From contig OZ231127.1 in the NCBI GenBank assembly GCA_965153355.1, positions 9,486,001-9,550,000 on the forward strand: a DNA stretch of 64,000 bases, given 5' to 3'. Shown here one piece after another: positions 1-9,912 of the stretch (position 1 is the stretch's first letter; the number at the start of each line of letters is the position of its first letter). A program made the position numbers and the translations under genes. The notes beneath the pieces are model-generated. The model was not told where the DNA came from, made no database searches, and was given only the letters and a program-made list of their open reading frames with translations. This stretch comes from Flaccisagitta enflata (lineage: Eukaryota > Chaetognatha > Sagittoidea > Aphragmophora).

Positions 1-197
1 ACTTTTTCTAGTCGAAAGTGACGTCATGGAAAAAGTCGCGCAGCAGCAGTGCAACAACGGCCACGCTGCAGCAAGAAGCAGCAGCAAACACCTCTTCTGC
101 GACGATGACAAAACAACTAGACAAACTCCGGATGTTAGTCCAGGAAAGGAAAGGAGGGGCGCCAGGATACATGTACATGGAATACACTCTTTTTTTT

Positions 198-583
198 AGT
201 CGCGTGCACGCGACTCTACAACCCGCTTTGTCGGTCCATCCGTCGGTCCGTCCGTCGGTCCGTCCGTCCGTCCGTCGGTCCGTCCGTCCGTCGGTCCGTC
301 ACACTTTACTTTTTTTGTAATATAATACAACTCTTAAGTCATTTTAAGTCATTTAAAGTCAGTAATAATTATTCTAAGTCATTTTGAGTCATTCTAAGTC
401 ATTTTGAGTCATTCTAAGTCACTTTAAGTCATTTTAAGTCATTTTTGGTTGTTAGGTTTTTTAGTCATTTTAAGTCTTTTTAGGTCATTACAAGTCATTC
501 TAAGTCATTGAAAGTCATCCTAAGTCATTCTAAGTCATTCTAAGTCTGTAAGTCTCGCACGCGACTTATAGGTGTTGGCCTTG
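198..583 (+). mobile_element. AGTCGCG-family element with (CCGT)n and AAGTCATTTT arrays
   Basis: Starts with the perfect 18-bp palindrome AGTCGCGTGCACGCGACT, followed by CTCTACAACC, a (CCGT)n tract (about 236-300), then an array of roughly 10-bp AAGTCATTTT units (about 330-545), a subterminal GCACGCGACT and the terminus GGCCTTG. It lies in a T tract on both sides. The partner at 35541-35590 lacks it, so the ends are well defined. There is no coding capacity. The structure (palindromic 5' end, inverted copy near the 3' end, tandem core, T-T site) resembles Helentron-type non-autonomous elements; the class is inferred. Confidence 0.8.
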
Positions 584-891
584 TTTTAAAAGAACGTCAT
601 TTTTTCTCGAAGGCTTCATGTTCTTATTTTCAAGGGCAAATGAAGCCTTCAATGTTTTTAGAGCATTCTTAATTTGAAATACTATCTAAACTATAGAAAA
701 TCTTATTATATACTATAACTCAATTACACTGAATATATTGTTATCAGATATTGTTAAAACAAATGACAATTATCAAAGTCTGGGGATATTTTCATGATAC
801 TTATTTAAGAGATATAAAATACCAATAAAGTCGTAAGTGCGAGGTTTTGGAATTTTTTGTGATTGTGTTTTGTCTGGTTTATTGCCTTTTC

Positions 892-1039
892 AGTTGCGGA
901 CACGCAACTCTATAAGAGGCTTTGTCCGTCCGTCCGTCCGTCGGTCGGTCCGTCGGTGAGCACAAGTAAAAAAGTGTGGAAACGCGCATTTCCGCTCCTG
1001 CCCACCCGTCCGCAACTGGTGACCGTGTATCCGGCCTTG
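892..1039 (+). mobile_element. Short AGTCGCG-family element, AGTTGCGGAC subtype
   Basis: Begins AGTTGCGGACACGCAACT, then CTCTATAAGAGG and a short (CCGT)n run, and ends with GTCCGCAACT followed by a tail closing in GGCCTTG. The 3' subterminal GTCCGCAACT is the exact inverse of the first ten bases, including the base that differs from the main subtype. It lies inside the 780-bp sequence that is absent from the partner blocks. Confidence 0.75.
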
Positions 1040-2043
1040 TTTTCTCCAGGCATCTTTTTGGTTTGTTCCACTCTCTCATGTGTTTCTCTGTTTGAGACAG
1101 AGGCATCCAACCCCCATCCACACCCCAACCCCAACCCCCACACACAAGCTTGTTTTTCCACTTTTCCACTCGGACGAACCAACGGACCAACAGACTGATG
1201 GATGGATTGACAGACAAAGCCTCTCATAGAGTCCAGAGTTGAAATGAGAGAGAGATTGTGCTGCCAGGATGCACAATCATCACCTTGGATATTTCAAAGT
1301 TCAAATAAACTTCAATTAACTCAATTCCTCATTTTTTGAAAAAATGTGAAAAATGGGAAAAAATATAAAAAGATTTAAAAAATCATAGCTCCATAACTAT
1401 TGATCGCACAGAATTCTGCTTGGTGTCATCTGAAAGAGGAGAATTAGCTCTTTCTTAGCTATTAATTTCATGCGTAGTCCCATTCTGCCCGAAAAATGCA
1501 TCAACTTTCTCAAACGCCTCATAAAACAAAGGGAAATCCGTTTTCCTCTGCAGGACTCAAAAAGACCGAAGGGACTTCGTCTCTTCGACTTTTTTCCAAA
1601 TTATCATAATTATACTAAAATTCTAGTGTTTTCTTAATGTTCTTTAAATAATATTGTCAGAGAAATCTTTTCTCAAGATTTGAAGCCTTTGTATGCTCTT
1701 AAGATGTTCATAATTTTGAGACCATTTGAAGCCTTGATGTTCTTTTAAACTGGGTTCTTATGAAAAAAAAGAGTGTATATATTTTATACACTTACGTTAG
1801 ACCGGGCTCATTTTCAGCTATCAGAAAAAAAAAGTCCAACGACGCAACAGTTGCCTGCTCTGTTTTACATTTACATACTTAAAAGCACCATACATGATTG
1901 GTCAATCATACAATTACATGTTGTAGAAATCATGGGTTGCGCTGCGCCACAGGTCAAGGATCAGCTCCACGGCAATTTACGATCTGTTCCAGCGTCGCGA
2001 AAGAACGGAAGCAATCAACAATTTTACTGATAATAATTATTTT
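1040..2043. other. No gene seen; AT-rich, part of dispersed block
   Basis: A weak minus-strand remnant of the AGTCGCG family may lie near 1168-1240 (ACGG-type repeats followed by a sequence like the CTCTATAAGAGG zone). The remainder up to the next element matches 35800-36360. No open frame with protein-like composition was found. Confidence 0.5.
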
Positions 2044-2130
2044 AGTCGCGTGCTACACGACTCTACACCCCGATACGTCGGTTGGTCGGTTGGTCGGTTG
2101 GTCGGTTGGTCAGTTGGTTGGTCCCCTTTT

Positions 2131-2599
2131 TGGGCAGCGGACCCGAAGGGGTTGATGACCTATGCTTTCTCACATATGGGGAATTTTCTCCTCCTTCTCC
2201 TTCTCCTTCTCCTTCTCCGCCCCCTCAAATCTCAGTTTCGAGGCTCAAATTCCAGTCTCGAGGCTCAAATCCCAGTCTTGAGGCCCAAATCCTAGTCTTG
2301 AGGCCCAATTCCTAGCCTCAAGGCTCAAATCCAGGCCTGGAGGCCCAGTTCCCAGCCTTGAGGCCCAAATCCAAACCTGGAGGCCCAGATCCCAGCCTCG
2401 AGGCCCAAATCTCAGCCTCAAGGCTCAAACCCTAGTCAAAAGGCCCAGATCCTAACCTTGAGAAAATTACCCATATGTGTGAAAGCATAGGTCATCGACC
2501 CCTTCAGGGCCGCTGCCCTGCTTCCCCTCCAACTTCATTCACAACCTACTTAGGCAGGGCACGGGTACCGCTGACCATCTAACGCTTTTGCGGACTATT
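2131..2599 (+). mobile_element. GGGCAGCGG-family element with minisatellite core
   Basis: The 5' end TGGGCAGCGGACCCGAAGGG can fold, and its inverse (CCTTCAGGGCCGCTGCCC) lies about 100 bp before the 3' end, which closes with GGTACCGCTGACCAT and TTTTGCGGACTATT. The core is the 20-bp hairpin minisatellite (2225-2458). The partner elements at 36365 and 38433 read straight through CCCCTTTTTCC at this point, so the insertion added no obvious duplicated bases. Confidence 0.75.
2225..2458. repeat. 20-bp hairpin minisatellite
   Basis: About eleven degenerate copies of a 20-bp unit of the form GAGGCYCAAATCCCAGCCTC. In the consensus, GAGGCT and AGCCTC are inverted repeats around an 8-base loop. This is the core of the surrounding GGGCAGCGG element. 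Confidence 0.8.
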
Positions 2600-2738
2600 A
2601 CTTTTTTGGCGTTTTTGGGCTTTATGAGCATACAGCTCCTGCCCAGAAGCCCTAGTGACCTTCTCCAGCACTACTCCTGCCCACCCGCACGCGACTAGGG
2701 TAGCCGTGTATCCGGCCTTGTTTTCTATACTAATTTTT

Positions 2739-2808
2739 AGATGCGTCCTCCTATCTCTATAATAGGCTGTGTCGGTTGGTCGGTTGGTCGATTGGTTGGT
2801 CGGTAATG
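2739..2808 (+). mobile_element. AGTCGCG-family 5' fragment, AGATGCG subtype
   Basis: Begins AGATGCGTCCTCCTATCTCT, continues with ATAATAGGCTGTGTCGG and a GGTT-type core. Related starts at 36598 and 38658 keep AGATGCATCCTCGCATC. No 3' end is recognisable, so it is a truncated copy. Degenerate ATTC repeats follow (2888-2975). Confidence 0.6.
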
Positions 2809-3044
2809 CATTCATTAAAAACATCAAAATCAAGCATGTTTTTAACAGAAAACTGGTTCTACCCCAGTAAAAAAAGCATATATCAAGTAATTCATTCATT
2901 CAATCATTCATTCATTCACAAATGACATTCATTCATAAGAAAAACATTCATTCATAAAAAAGGTTCATTCAAAGAGGACGCAAAGTTGGCCTACTTGGCC
3001 TTGTTCTACATAGATCTCATTGGGTGTAGTCGAGACAGTAATAA

Positions 3045-3150
3045 TGCCGGATACACAGCTACCCTAGTCGCGTGCGGGCTGGGCAGGAGCAGCGCTGGAA
3101 AAGGTCACAGGGGCATTTGGGCAGGAGCCGTCAGGGAATGTAAGCGAATA
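3045..3150 (-). mobile_element. AGTCGCG-family 3' end fragment
   Basis: Read on the minus strand it gives CTGCTCCTGCCCAGCCC, GCACGCGACTAGGGTAGC and TGTGTATCCGGC, matching the 3' tail of the 2044-2720 element. No 5' part is present. It abuts a complete element of the same family on the same strand. Confidence 0.65.
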
Positions 3151-3151
3151 A

Positions 3152-3543
3152 CAAGGCCAACACCTATAAGTCGCGTGCGAGACTTTCAGACTTAGAATGA
3201 CTTAGAATGACTTAGAATGACTTAGATTGACTTAGAATGACTTAGATTGACTTAGAATGACTTAAAATGACCAAAAAAGACTTTTATGACGCACTGAAAC
3301 TTGAGATAGAGGAATTTACCCGTGGGACAAACTAAAATGACTCAGAATGACTTGGAATAACTATTAATGCCTCTAAATGACTTAAAATGACTTAAGAGTT
3401 AACGTTATATCATAAAAAAGTAAAGTGTGATGGACGGACCGACGGATGGACGGACCGACGGATGGACGAACCGACGGATGGATGGACCGACGGACGGACC
3501 AACGGACCGACAAAGCGGGGTGTAGAGTCGCGTGCACGCGACT
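3152..3543 (-). mobile_element. AGTCGCG-family element, complete
   Basis: On the minus strand: perfect palindrome AGTCGCGTGCACGCGACT (3526-3543), CTCTACACCCCGC, (CCGT)n, an array of AAGTCATTCT-type 10-bp units, a subterminal GCACGCGACTTATAGG and the end GGCCTTG. The organisation is the same as the element at 198-583, but unit number and order differ. Flanks are A-rich at the palindrome end. Confidence 0.8.
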
Positions 3544-4454
3544 AAAAACCGCTTGAAAAAAAAAAGGTTTATATTGCCGGGTTTTATTGGTTCTTTTCAA
3601 AAAAAATTTGAAAAAAACCGACGAAAGTGTTTTTTTTTCAAAATTTTGACCCGAAAGAAGTTGCGCATGTGACCAAATTCTAGGATTTCATTAAAAGCTG
3701 TAATTCTAACCCTTTTAAAAAACTTTACAGAACATTCAGAGCGATGTATTTTATCTTCAAGTCTTCAACTTATTGTTACTTCATATCAAAAATATATAAA
3801 TCATTGGTTATGAATGCTATCTGAGATGGTGAATGACAACATACTTAAAACAATGACAGAATTGTCAACAGTGAAACTGACAGTTTACAGTGGTCAATCA
3901 GATCGTATATGCATAGTGACAAAAATGACAACACTGACAATGACAATGATTCTCAAAGTGATACTTACATTTATTCATTTTCACTTTTAGCAATGACACT
4001 AGCATGATTTACGTCACATGCGCAACTGTGATTGATACAATTTTGTTTTTAATTGGTTTTATATTTATCAAAACTGGTGAAATGTCTTAGATCCATATGA
4101 ATCATTGAAGCTGAGATCTTGGAAATCAACTACTTACTAATGATGTTCTTTATGTCCAATCACTACTAGAAAAATAAGTTCAGTTTCCATGAGCAATAAT
4201 GTCAGTGCCAAATAGGCTCAATACCCTCAATGTCTTACAAACACTTTAACATCATAGCAATCTTTTTAGAATGCTTTAAAAAAGTATACACATGTAGAGT
4301 ATGGTTTGAAAAGGTCATTTGTAGGTTATGCGCTATCAAGTTTTGAAAAAACCGAGCTTTGAAAAAAACCCTGATAAAAACCGTTTTTTTTTTTAAATAA
4401 GCCAGGTTTTTGTGTTTTTTTTTCTTTCAAAATTTTGTTTGTTTTTTAACATTC
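3544..4454. other. No gene seen; AT-rich intergenic
   Basis: Poly-A/poly-T runs and imperfect TGACA-rich tracts (3830-3970) occur. I see no open frame with protein-like composition, no RNA gene and no terminal repeats. Confidence 0.5.
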
Positions 4455-4573
4455 CCTGGGAGCCGTATGCTCAAAAAGCTCCTAAACGCCAAAAAAGTAA
4501 ATAGAGGACGATCGCCCAACCAACCGACCAACAGACCGACATAGCGGGGTGTAGAGTCGCGTAGCACGCGACT
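4455..4573 (-). mobile_element. AGTCGCG-family element, truncated
   Basis: Minus-strand start AGTCGCGTGCTACGCGACTC (4554-4573) followed by ACACCCCGC, a GGTT-type core and the TTTTTTGGCGTTTAGGAGC segment; the 3' tail is missing. In segmental copy B only the palindrome-proximal 40 bp remain (47755-47793). Confidence 0.65.
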
Positions 4574-5044
4574 TAAAAAGCTGAGTTCAAAACTTTTAAA
4601 GGCGCTTACATAATCTTCTCATTCTTCAAATATAATAAAAGATTACTCAAACTTCTAGTTTCAATTCTAAATCACAGTTTTCAGATTACTTTGCCATTTG
4701 AAATAACAGAAATCATAAAACTGCAACATGCAAATGTGGTTTCAAAAGCTAAGTTTGCCTCTCCCTTCTTTCATCTTTCAGGACAACCCATTCCTGTCCG
4801 AAAAGCGACGCTGAGAGCTATGCCAGAACCAGAAACATTGTAATTCTAACACCCCTCTTAGCTTTAGCGGTCTCAGCCTCATTGCCCAAATACTTTATGA
4901 GCCCTTATACTATTGTTTATAGTGGGGTAGAAATGAATATCTATGGAGGCCAAAATGAAGCCGTTTCTTAGGGGACTTGAAGAACTTAGTGTAGAATCTG
5001 CATCTGATTAGCACTTCTATAGTTCAACTGTAGATAACCTTCAA

Positions 5045-5325
<281 letters not shown>

Positions 5326-7088
5326 CCACGACGACAATTTCGGGGCAGCAATTCGCTACAGCCACAGCAACAGCAGTTGCAGCAGCGATTTTCGCTGCAG
5401 CAGCCTTTCTCTCTCTCTTAGCTCTGAGTCATTGATCGCAAAGTGACGTTTTTGAGGCCAGAGTTTTCTCTCTCTCTGTTAAACGATTCCTCTTTCATTC
5501 TTCCCTTTTCTATATTGAAGCTCAACAACGAAGAAGAAGAAGAGGAAGCCAACAAAAAAGTGTTTTTCCCCTTTTTGCAATTGATTCCCTCACAAAAAGA
5601 AATTACTCGAAGCGACGACACTGTTTAGGCGACAACAAAAACATAATCACATTTTGGAAATGCATTTCTAACGCTTGACCGTCTAACTCATTGAAAGCCA
5701 TATAATTGTGTCATGTCCGCATCGAAACAATTCTAAACAATTCCACTTTGTAATTCAATTAGTAATCGTTTATCTTTTCTGTGTCTCGCCCTCAATTAGG
5801 AGAGACAAGGGGGAAAAAAGTTCCCGAAAACAAAAGAAAGAATTCCCTCAAAATTATAAGTACAAAAAACCAAACAACGCGAGTGAACAGACTAAAACAA
5901 TAAAGGAAAGACTTTTTATATGTGATATCGTCTGAAATATCAGGAAAAACAAGATCATACCTCGAAACACTCAATGACTAAAAGGAATATTTTTGGTTCA
6001 CCAATGTTGATGAAAAATCGATGAAAAACAAAACAAACAAAAAACAAGACGGAGGAATCGAAATCTTCTGATTACATGGCAAGAGGATTCATTTTAATAA
6101 CAATTGCAGTTAATTCCCACCTTCCGCAGTGAAATCCCATCCACGAGAATCTTCTCCAATTTTTCCTCCTCCTCCTCCTCCTCTTCGTCGTCTTCATTAT
6201 CGTCATCTTCATCATCATCGTCTTCATCATCGTCATTACCCAGGTCGTCGCTTTTCGATTCGACGAGTAAAATCGCACTTGAAATTGAAGCTGCACTTTT
6301 TATTCTCTCTCTCTTCTTTAAATCTCTCTCTCTCCCTCTCGTCATCATTCAATTCTTTAATTTCTCCGTCTCTCTCTTTGCCTCTCTTTCTCTCGTCAAG
6401 TTAAAGAAAAAAAGTTTTAAGAGAAAGACTAATAAAAGATTTTAATCACGTTTCAAAGTTCAATTCAACAAATTCAACATAATTAGAAATATTCGAGAAT
6501 CATCGAACAAACGATAGACAGAAAAAAAAACATTTCAAGAAAGACGGAATTAAAGGAAAATAAAACGACTCATTATCTCAAAAATCAATCCAAATACATT
6601 CTTGGATACATATTTTGGAAATTTGGGAATATCTTTTTTCTCGCTTTTTGAAGCTAATTTTAATCCAATTACGCTCTCTTTTAGTAATTAAAAAAAAGAA
6701 ATAACGATAAAAAATATATAGCAGAGAAAACAAAATTATCTCTCTACCCATTTAACTGTCAAAAACTCGAAAAAAAAAGAGCAAGCACATACATAAAAAA
6801 AGACAAAAAAACGAGCTCATCACAATTTGAAAAAAAAAAAAATTGTGTTGAAACTTCGAATTCTTCTCTCTGACGAGTAAAAAAAAAGGTTTGAGAGAGA
6901 AAAATATCTCACCGGAGTTGAAATAAAAACTGACATCATGAACGAATAACGAGAAGAAAAAAAAAAGAAGAGAGAGAAACAGACTGAAAGAGAAAATTCG
7001 AGATAAAAAAACCAAATTGTATTATCGTAAAATCGAGCAAATAGCTAAAAAAAACAAAACAAAAACAAACACTACAACAAAAACAAAA
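5326..7088 (+). promoter_or_regulatory. 5' flank / probable 5'UTR of phosphatase copy A
   Basis: This 1.76-kb stretch is closely conserved in copy B (51508-53340), with only small indels and tract-length changes. It contains an AP-1 site, CTC/ATC trinucleotide runs (about 6160-6240) and a strongly A-rich last 500 bp before the ATG. No transcription start, TATA box or splice acceptor can be assigned from sequence. Stop codons in all forward frames exclude an upstream coding exon of notable length. Confidence 0.5.
5425..5449 (+). promoter_or_regulatory. AP-1 site followed by ATF/CRE half-site
   Basis: TGAGTCA at 5425-5431 is the AP-1 (Jun/Fos) consensus, and TGACGTT at 5444-5450 is an ATF/CRE-type half-site. 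Both are unchanged at 51672-51678 and 51691-51697. DUSP10/puckered genes are known JNK-pathway feedback targets, so an AP-1 input is expected, but the distance to the ATG (about 1.65 kb) and the unknown start site leave function open. Confidence 0.4.
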
Positions 7089-9479
7089 ATGGCGGCTGTG
7101 GAGCTTCCTTTGAGTCTTAATTCTCCGAACAGTTTGTACCGTCAGACGGATTCACTTTACCGTCAATCCGGAAGTCCGTCGATTCGTCAATCCGGCGCCG
7201 CTGAGAAGCTGTTTGGGCGTCAGAAGTCCGTCTCGGTCGTGTCGGCGTCGACGTCGGCGGCAGCGGCCGCAGCGGTCGCGTTCTCGGCGTCTTTGTCGAC
7301 GCCCGGAAGCGCCTCCGATCTGCTCTCTCTCACTGAACAATCCCAACACCATCATCATCAACTACAGCAACAACATCAACAGCAACAAAGACAAATTTCC
7401 TCGATCTCCGTGTCTCCGCTGCCTTCTTCCTCCTCATCCTCTCCGTTTTGTGGTCTGGCAGGACTGCAAGCCCAGGCAAGTCTGACTCCAACGGGACTCA
7501 AAAGGACACACCTCGCCGTTGAAGGATCTTCTATTTCCTCCTCCTCCTCCTCCTCTTCCTCCTCTTCCTCTTCTTCAACCGTGCCTTCAAATGCTTCGAC
7601 TTCGAGTCATAACCAACAACTCAACATTCCATCGACTAAGGAGTCGGCCAGCCTTAATGACTGTCTACAACAACAGCAGCAACAGCAACAGCAACAACAA
7701 CAGCAACATCAATTCCAGCAGCAGCAGCATCATCATCAACCGATGGATTATTCGACAGTCGACATCATGGAGACGCCGACTTCGGTGATCCTGCAGCATC
7801 CGCTGCAAGCGTCCGCCAAAATGATGACGCTGCAGCAATCTCAACAACAACAGCAACATCAACAACAGCATCAAAAGACATTACCTCCTTTGCCTCAAAT
7901 GGCATGGACGTCGACGACGATGTGTTCTAAACCTCCCGCTTCTCCTTCAACATCTTCGTCAGCGGCAACTGCAGCAACCACATCATCATCCTCAACATGC
8001 TCGTCAACCGCATCCCCTTCCATCAATTGCGGCAGTTGGCCTTCAGCCGCCAAACAAGTTTCCCGTAAAATTCGTAATCCGAAACTCAAGCTTAAGATCG
8101 CTCCTTTGCGGCAACTGTCTTTGTGTCAACAACGGATGGACGAGCTCTCCTCACCTTCAGCAACTTCCTCCGCTTACCCATCCTCACCCGCGTTGATGAA
8201 TCTCGATTCCCCATGTGTCGATCAAAACAATGTTCATCTTGGTCCCATTTGCGAATCGCCGCTTCAAGAGGCGGCAAATGGTTGTCCCTTGCAGCAACAA
8301 CAACAACAGCATCAACAGCATCAACAGCATCATTTCAATCCTCCTCAGACGTATCACAATCATCGCCGGAATCGCATCGGCGCGCTTCAGATGCGCGCTG
8401 GAACGCCGCCTAAAAGCGCGCCGCCTTCCGTGGCCTCGACGCCGGTCTACTTCCCTTCAGCAACATCATCCCCTTCAGCAGCGGCAGCAGCATCTCCGTC
8501 GACGTTTTGGCAGCAGCCGCTTCCGCAGCACGATGACGCGTCGGCCCACAGTATCGAGAACGCGGTGGCGTCGAGGGTGTTGCCAAATGTGTATCTCGGA
8601 AGTGAAACGGACGCGGCAGATTTAGACTACCTCAGAACCTCCAACATCACTCACGTGTTGAACGTCTCCACTCACATTCCTTGTTTCCACGAGAATCTGG
8701 ACGTTTCCGCTTTGAAGTCGACGACAACGACGACGTCGACGACCACCACCACCTCGACGAAGCAAAGAGAAAGAAGTGAATCACCGACGAACCGTTTGAG
8801 TGACGACATCACCGACCAAGTTGATGACGCTCCTTTAGATGAGAAGACGAACGCAAAAGACTACCGATCACCCATCTCATCTTGTTCCTCTTCTTCTTCT
8901 TCTTCTTCCTCCTCCTCTTCCTCCTCCTCCTCCTCCCGACCGTCGTCATCGACCTCCTGGCCGGGTCTCAAGTACAAACGCCTCGCGGCTTCCGACAACG
9001 CCTCTCAGAACTTGGCGCAGTATTTCCTCGAGGCCTTCCGCTTCATCGACGAGGCGCTGCGGTCAAAATCGGCGATTCTCATCCACTGTCAAGCCGGCAT
9101 CTCCAGATCCTCCACCATCCTCATCGCCTTCATCATGTATCGATCCTCATTATCCATGCTGCAGGCTTACAAGTTTGTCAAATCCAAGCGCAACATCATC
9201 TCGCCTAATCTCAATTTCATGGGACAATTGCTCGAGTTTGAGCAAAAACTGCAACGAGGCGAGATCACGAGAGAAGGAAGTGGAAATGCTGCTGGAGGCT
9301 GTGGTAGAGAGGGAAGCGGAAGCGGAAGATCATCTTCGGATCAAGTCGTCGACGGACTACTTGGCGACGAATTGGCGGCGTTTGCGATGGCGTCGACGAC
9401 GACGACGCCTTCGGAAGTGTCGATGTCGTCGGGTGAAGATGACGACGATGATGCGGACGACCGCTTCGAGTCAGTGTAG
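7089..9479 (+). CDS. DUSP10: DUSP10/puckered-type MAP kinase phosphatase, copy A
   Basis: A 796-residue dual-specificity phosphatase expected to dephosphorylate the Thr and Tyr of activated JNK/p38-class MAP kinases. The catalytic domain spans about 497-726: VLPNVYLGSETDA at its start, general acid Asp636 in AASDN, signature HCQAGISRSS with Cys667 and Arg673, then the ISPNLNFMGQLLEFE block typical of DUSP10 and puckered. An 82-residue Thr/Ser-rich insert (about 544-625) interrupts the domain before the general-acid loop. The N-terminal 490 residues are mostly low complexity (polySer about 147-164; Gln/His tracts about 87-105, 194-220, 250-262, 402-414). RKIRNPKLKL at 326-335 fits a MAPK docking motif. 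No rhodanese-like domain is recognisable. The tail is acidic (EDDDDDADD). The ATG has a strong Kozak context (AAAATGG); the in-frame stretch upstream starts only at TTG and is frame-shifted in copy B. Family members are usually nearer 480 residues. The uninterrupted frame implies an intronless coding region. Confidence 0.93.
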   Translation: MAAVELPLSLNSPNSLYRQTDSLYRQSGSPSIRQSGAAEKLFGRQKSVSVVSASTSAAAAAAVAFSASLSTPGSASDLLSLTEQSQHHHHQLQQQHQQQQRQISSISVSPLPSSSSSSPFCGLAGLQAQASLTPTGLKRTHLAVEGSSISSSSSSSSSSSSSSTVPSNASTSSHNQQLNIPSTKESASLNDCLQQQQQQQQQQQQQHQFQQQQHHHQPMDYSTVDIMETPTSVILQHPLQASAKMMTLQQSQQQQQHQQQHQKTLPPLPQMAWTSTTMCSKPPASPSTSSSAATAATTSSSSTCSSTASPSINCGSWPSAAKQVSRKIRNPKLKLKIAPLRQLSLCQQRMDELSSPSATSSAYPSSPALMNLDSPCVDQNNVHLGPICESPLQEAANGCPLQQQQQQHQQHQQHHFNPPQTYHNHRRNRIGALQMRAGTPPKSAPPSVASTPVYFPSATSSPSAAAAASPSTFWQQPLPQHDDASAHSIENAVASRVLPNVYLGSETDAADLDYLRTSNITHVLNVSTHIPCFHENLDVSALKSTTTTTSTTTTTSTKQRERSESPTNRLSDDITDQVDDAPLDEKTNAKDYRSPISSCSSSSSSSSSSSSSSSSSRPSSSTSWPGLKYKRLAASDNASQNLAQYFLEAFRFIDEALRSKSAILIHCQAGISRSSTILIAFIMYRSSLSMLQAYKFVKSKRNIISPNLNFMGQLLEFEQKLQRGEITREGSGNAAGGCGREGSGSGRSSSDQVVDGLLGDELAAFAMASTTTTPSEVSMSSGEDDDDDADDRFESV

Positions 9480-9487
9480 ACCCCAAG

Positions 9488-9546
9488 GATGGAAGGAAGG
9501 AAGGAAGAAAGGAAGGAAGGAAGGAAGGAAGGAAGGAAGGAAGGAA
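9488..9546 (+). repeat. (GGAA)n in proximal 3'UTR, copy A
   Basis: A GGAA tetranucleotide run begins nine bases after the stop codon. Copy B has the same tract, longer (55742-55833). Confidence 0.95.
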
Positions 9547-9816
9547 AAACCTGGTGCTGTTGTTGCTAGAGTGTTTGTGAATGCGTGTGCCTTGTTGAAA
9601 TGTTCGCCTGTTGGAAGAGACGTCTTGTTAAAAAAAACCCTAATTACGAAAAGAATTACAAAAAATATTTGGTGTTTTTAGTGGTGATATATAGCTCAAA
9701 GATTTGATGTAAGGAAAGACCGCAATGGAGATTATGAACTGACTTTGTAGAACAATGGAATGTGATCATGAGAAAAGTTAGTGTGAATATAGAAAACATT
9801 ACGAAAACAACAATAT

Positions 9817-9817
9817 C

Positions 9818-9912
<95 letters not shown>

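Larger units (their letters stand above)
2044..2720 (+). mobile_element. AGTCGCG-family element with GGTT-type core, carrying a nested element
   Basis: Starts AGTCGCGTGCTACACGACT, then a (GGTT/GGTC)n core, a conserved tail with TTTATGAGCATAC and CTTCTCCAGCACT, subterminal GCACGCGACT and terminal CCGGCCTTG. A GGGCAGCGG element (2131-2599) is inserted in its T tract. The copies at 36365-36580 and 38433-38640 occupy the homologous position and lack the nested insertion. Confidence 0.8.
1..2955 (+). repeat. Dispersed block, copy 1 (partners 35361-36817 and 37636-38868)
   Basis: The same sequence order appears three times: a CRE-containing stretch (TGACGTCA at 19-26, again at 35379-35386; absent from the third copy), an AT-rich stretch, then an AGTCGCG-family element at the same relative place (2044, 36365, 38433). 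Copy 1 differs by extra insertions: an AGTCGCG-family element at 198-583, about 780 bp of unrelated sequence at about 823-1606, and a GGGCAGCGG element at 2131-2599. These differences give occupied and empty sites within one window. No gene is seen in the block; translated stretches are short and repeat-derived. Confidence 0.85.

Noticed and set aside
198-583. LTR or other retroelement explanation for AGTCGCG elements
   Set aside because: No long direct terminal repeats, primer-binding site, polymerase frame or 3' A tail with target duplication. The ends are palindromic and insertion is clean.
7017-7088. 24-residue N-terminal extension of phosphatase copy A
   Set aside because: It begins at TTG, is A-rich and Lys/Thr-biased, and is out of frame in copy B because of one base in an A run. 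The ATG at 7089 has a strong Kozak context and is shared by both copies.
8839-9681. 280-residue frame overlapping the phosphatase gene, and its copy B equivalent near 55061
   Set aside because: Shifted-frame shadow of the Ser-rich coding region that runs on into the GGAA repeat; Arg/Ser-biased, with no domain.
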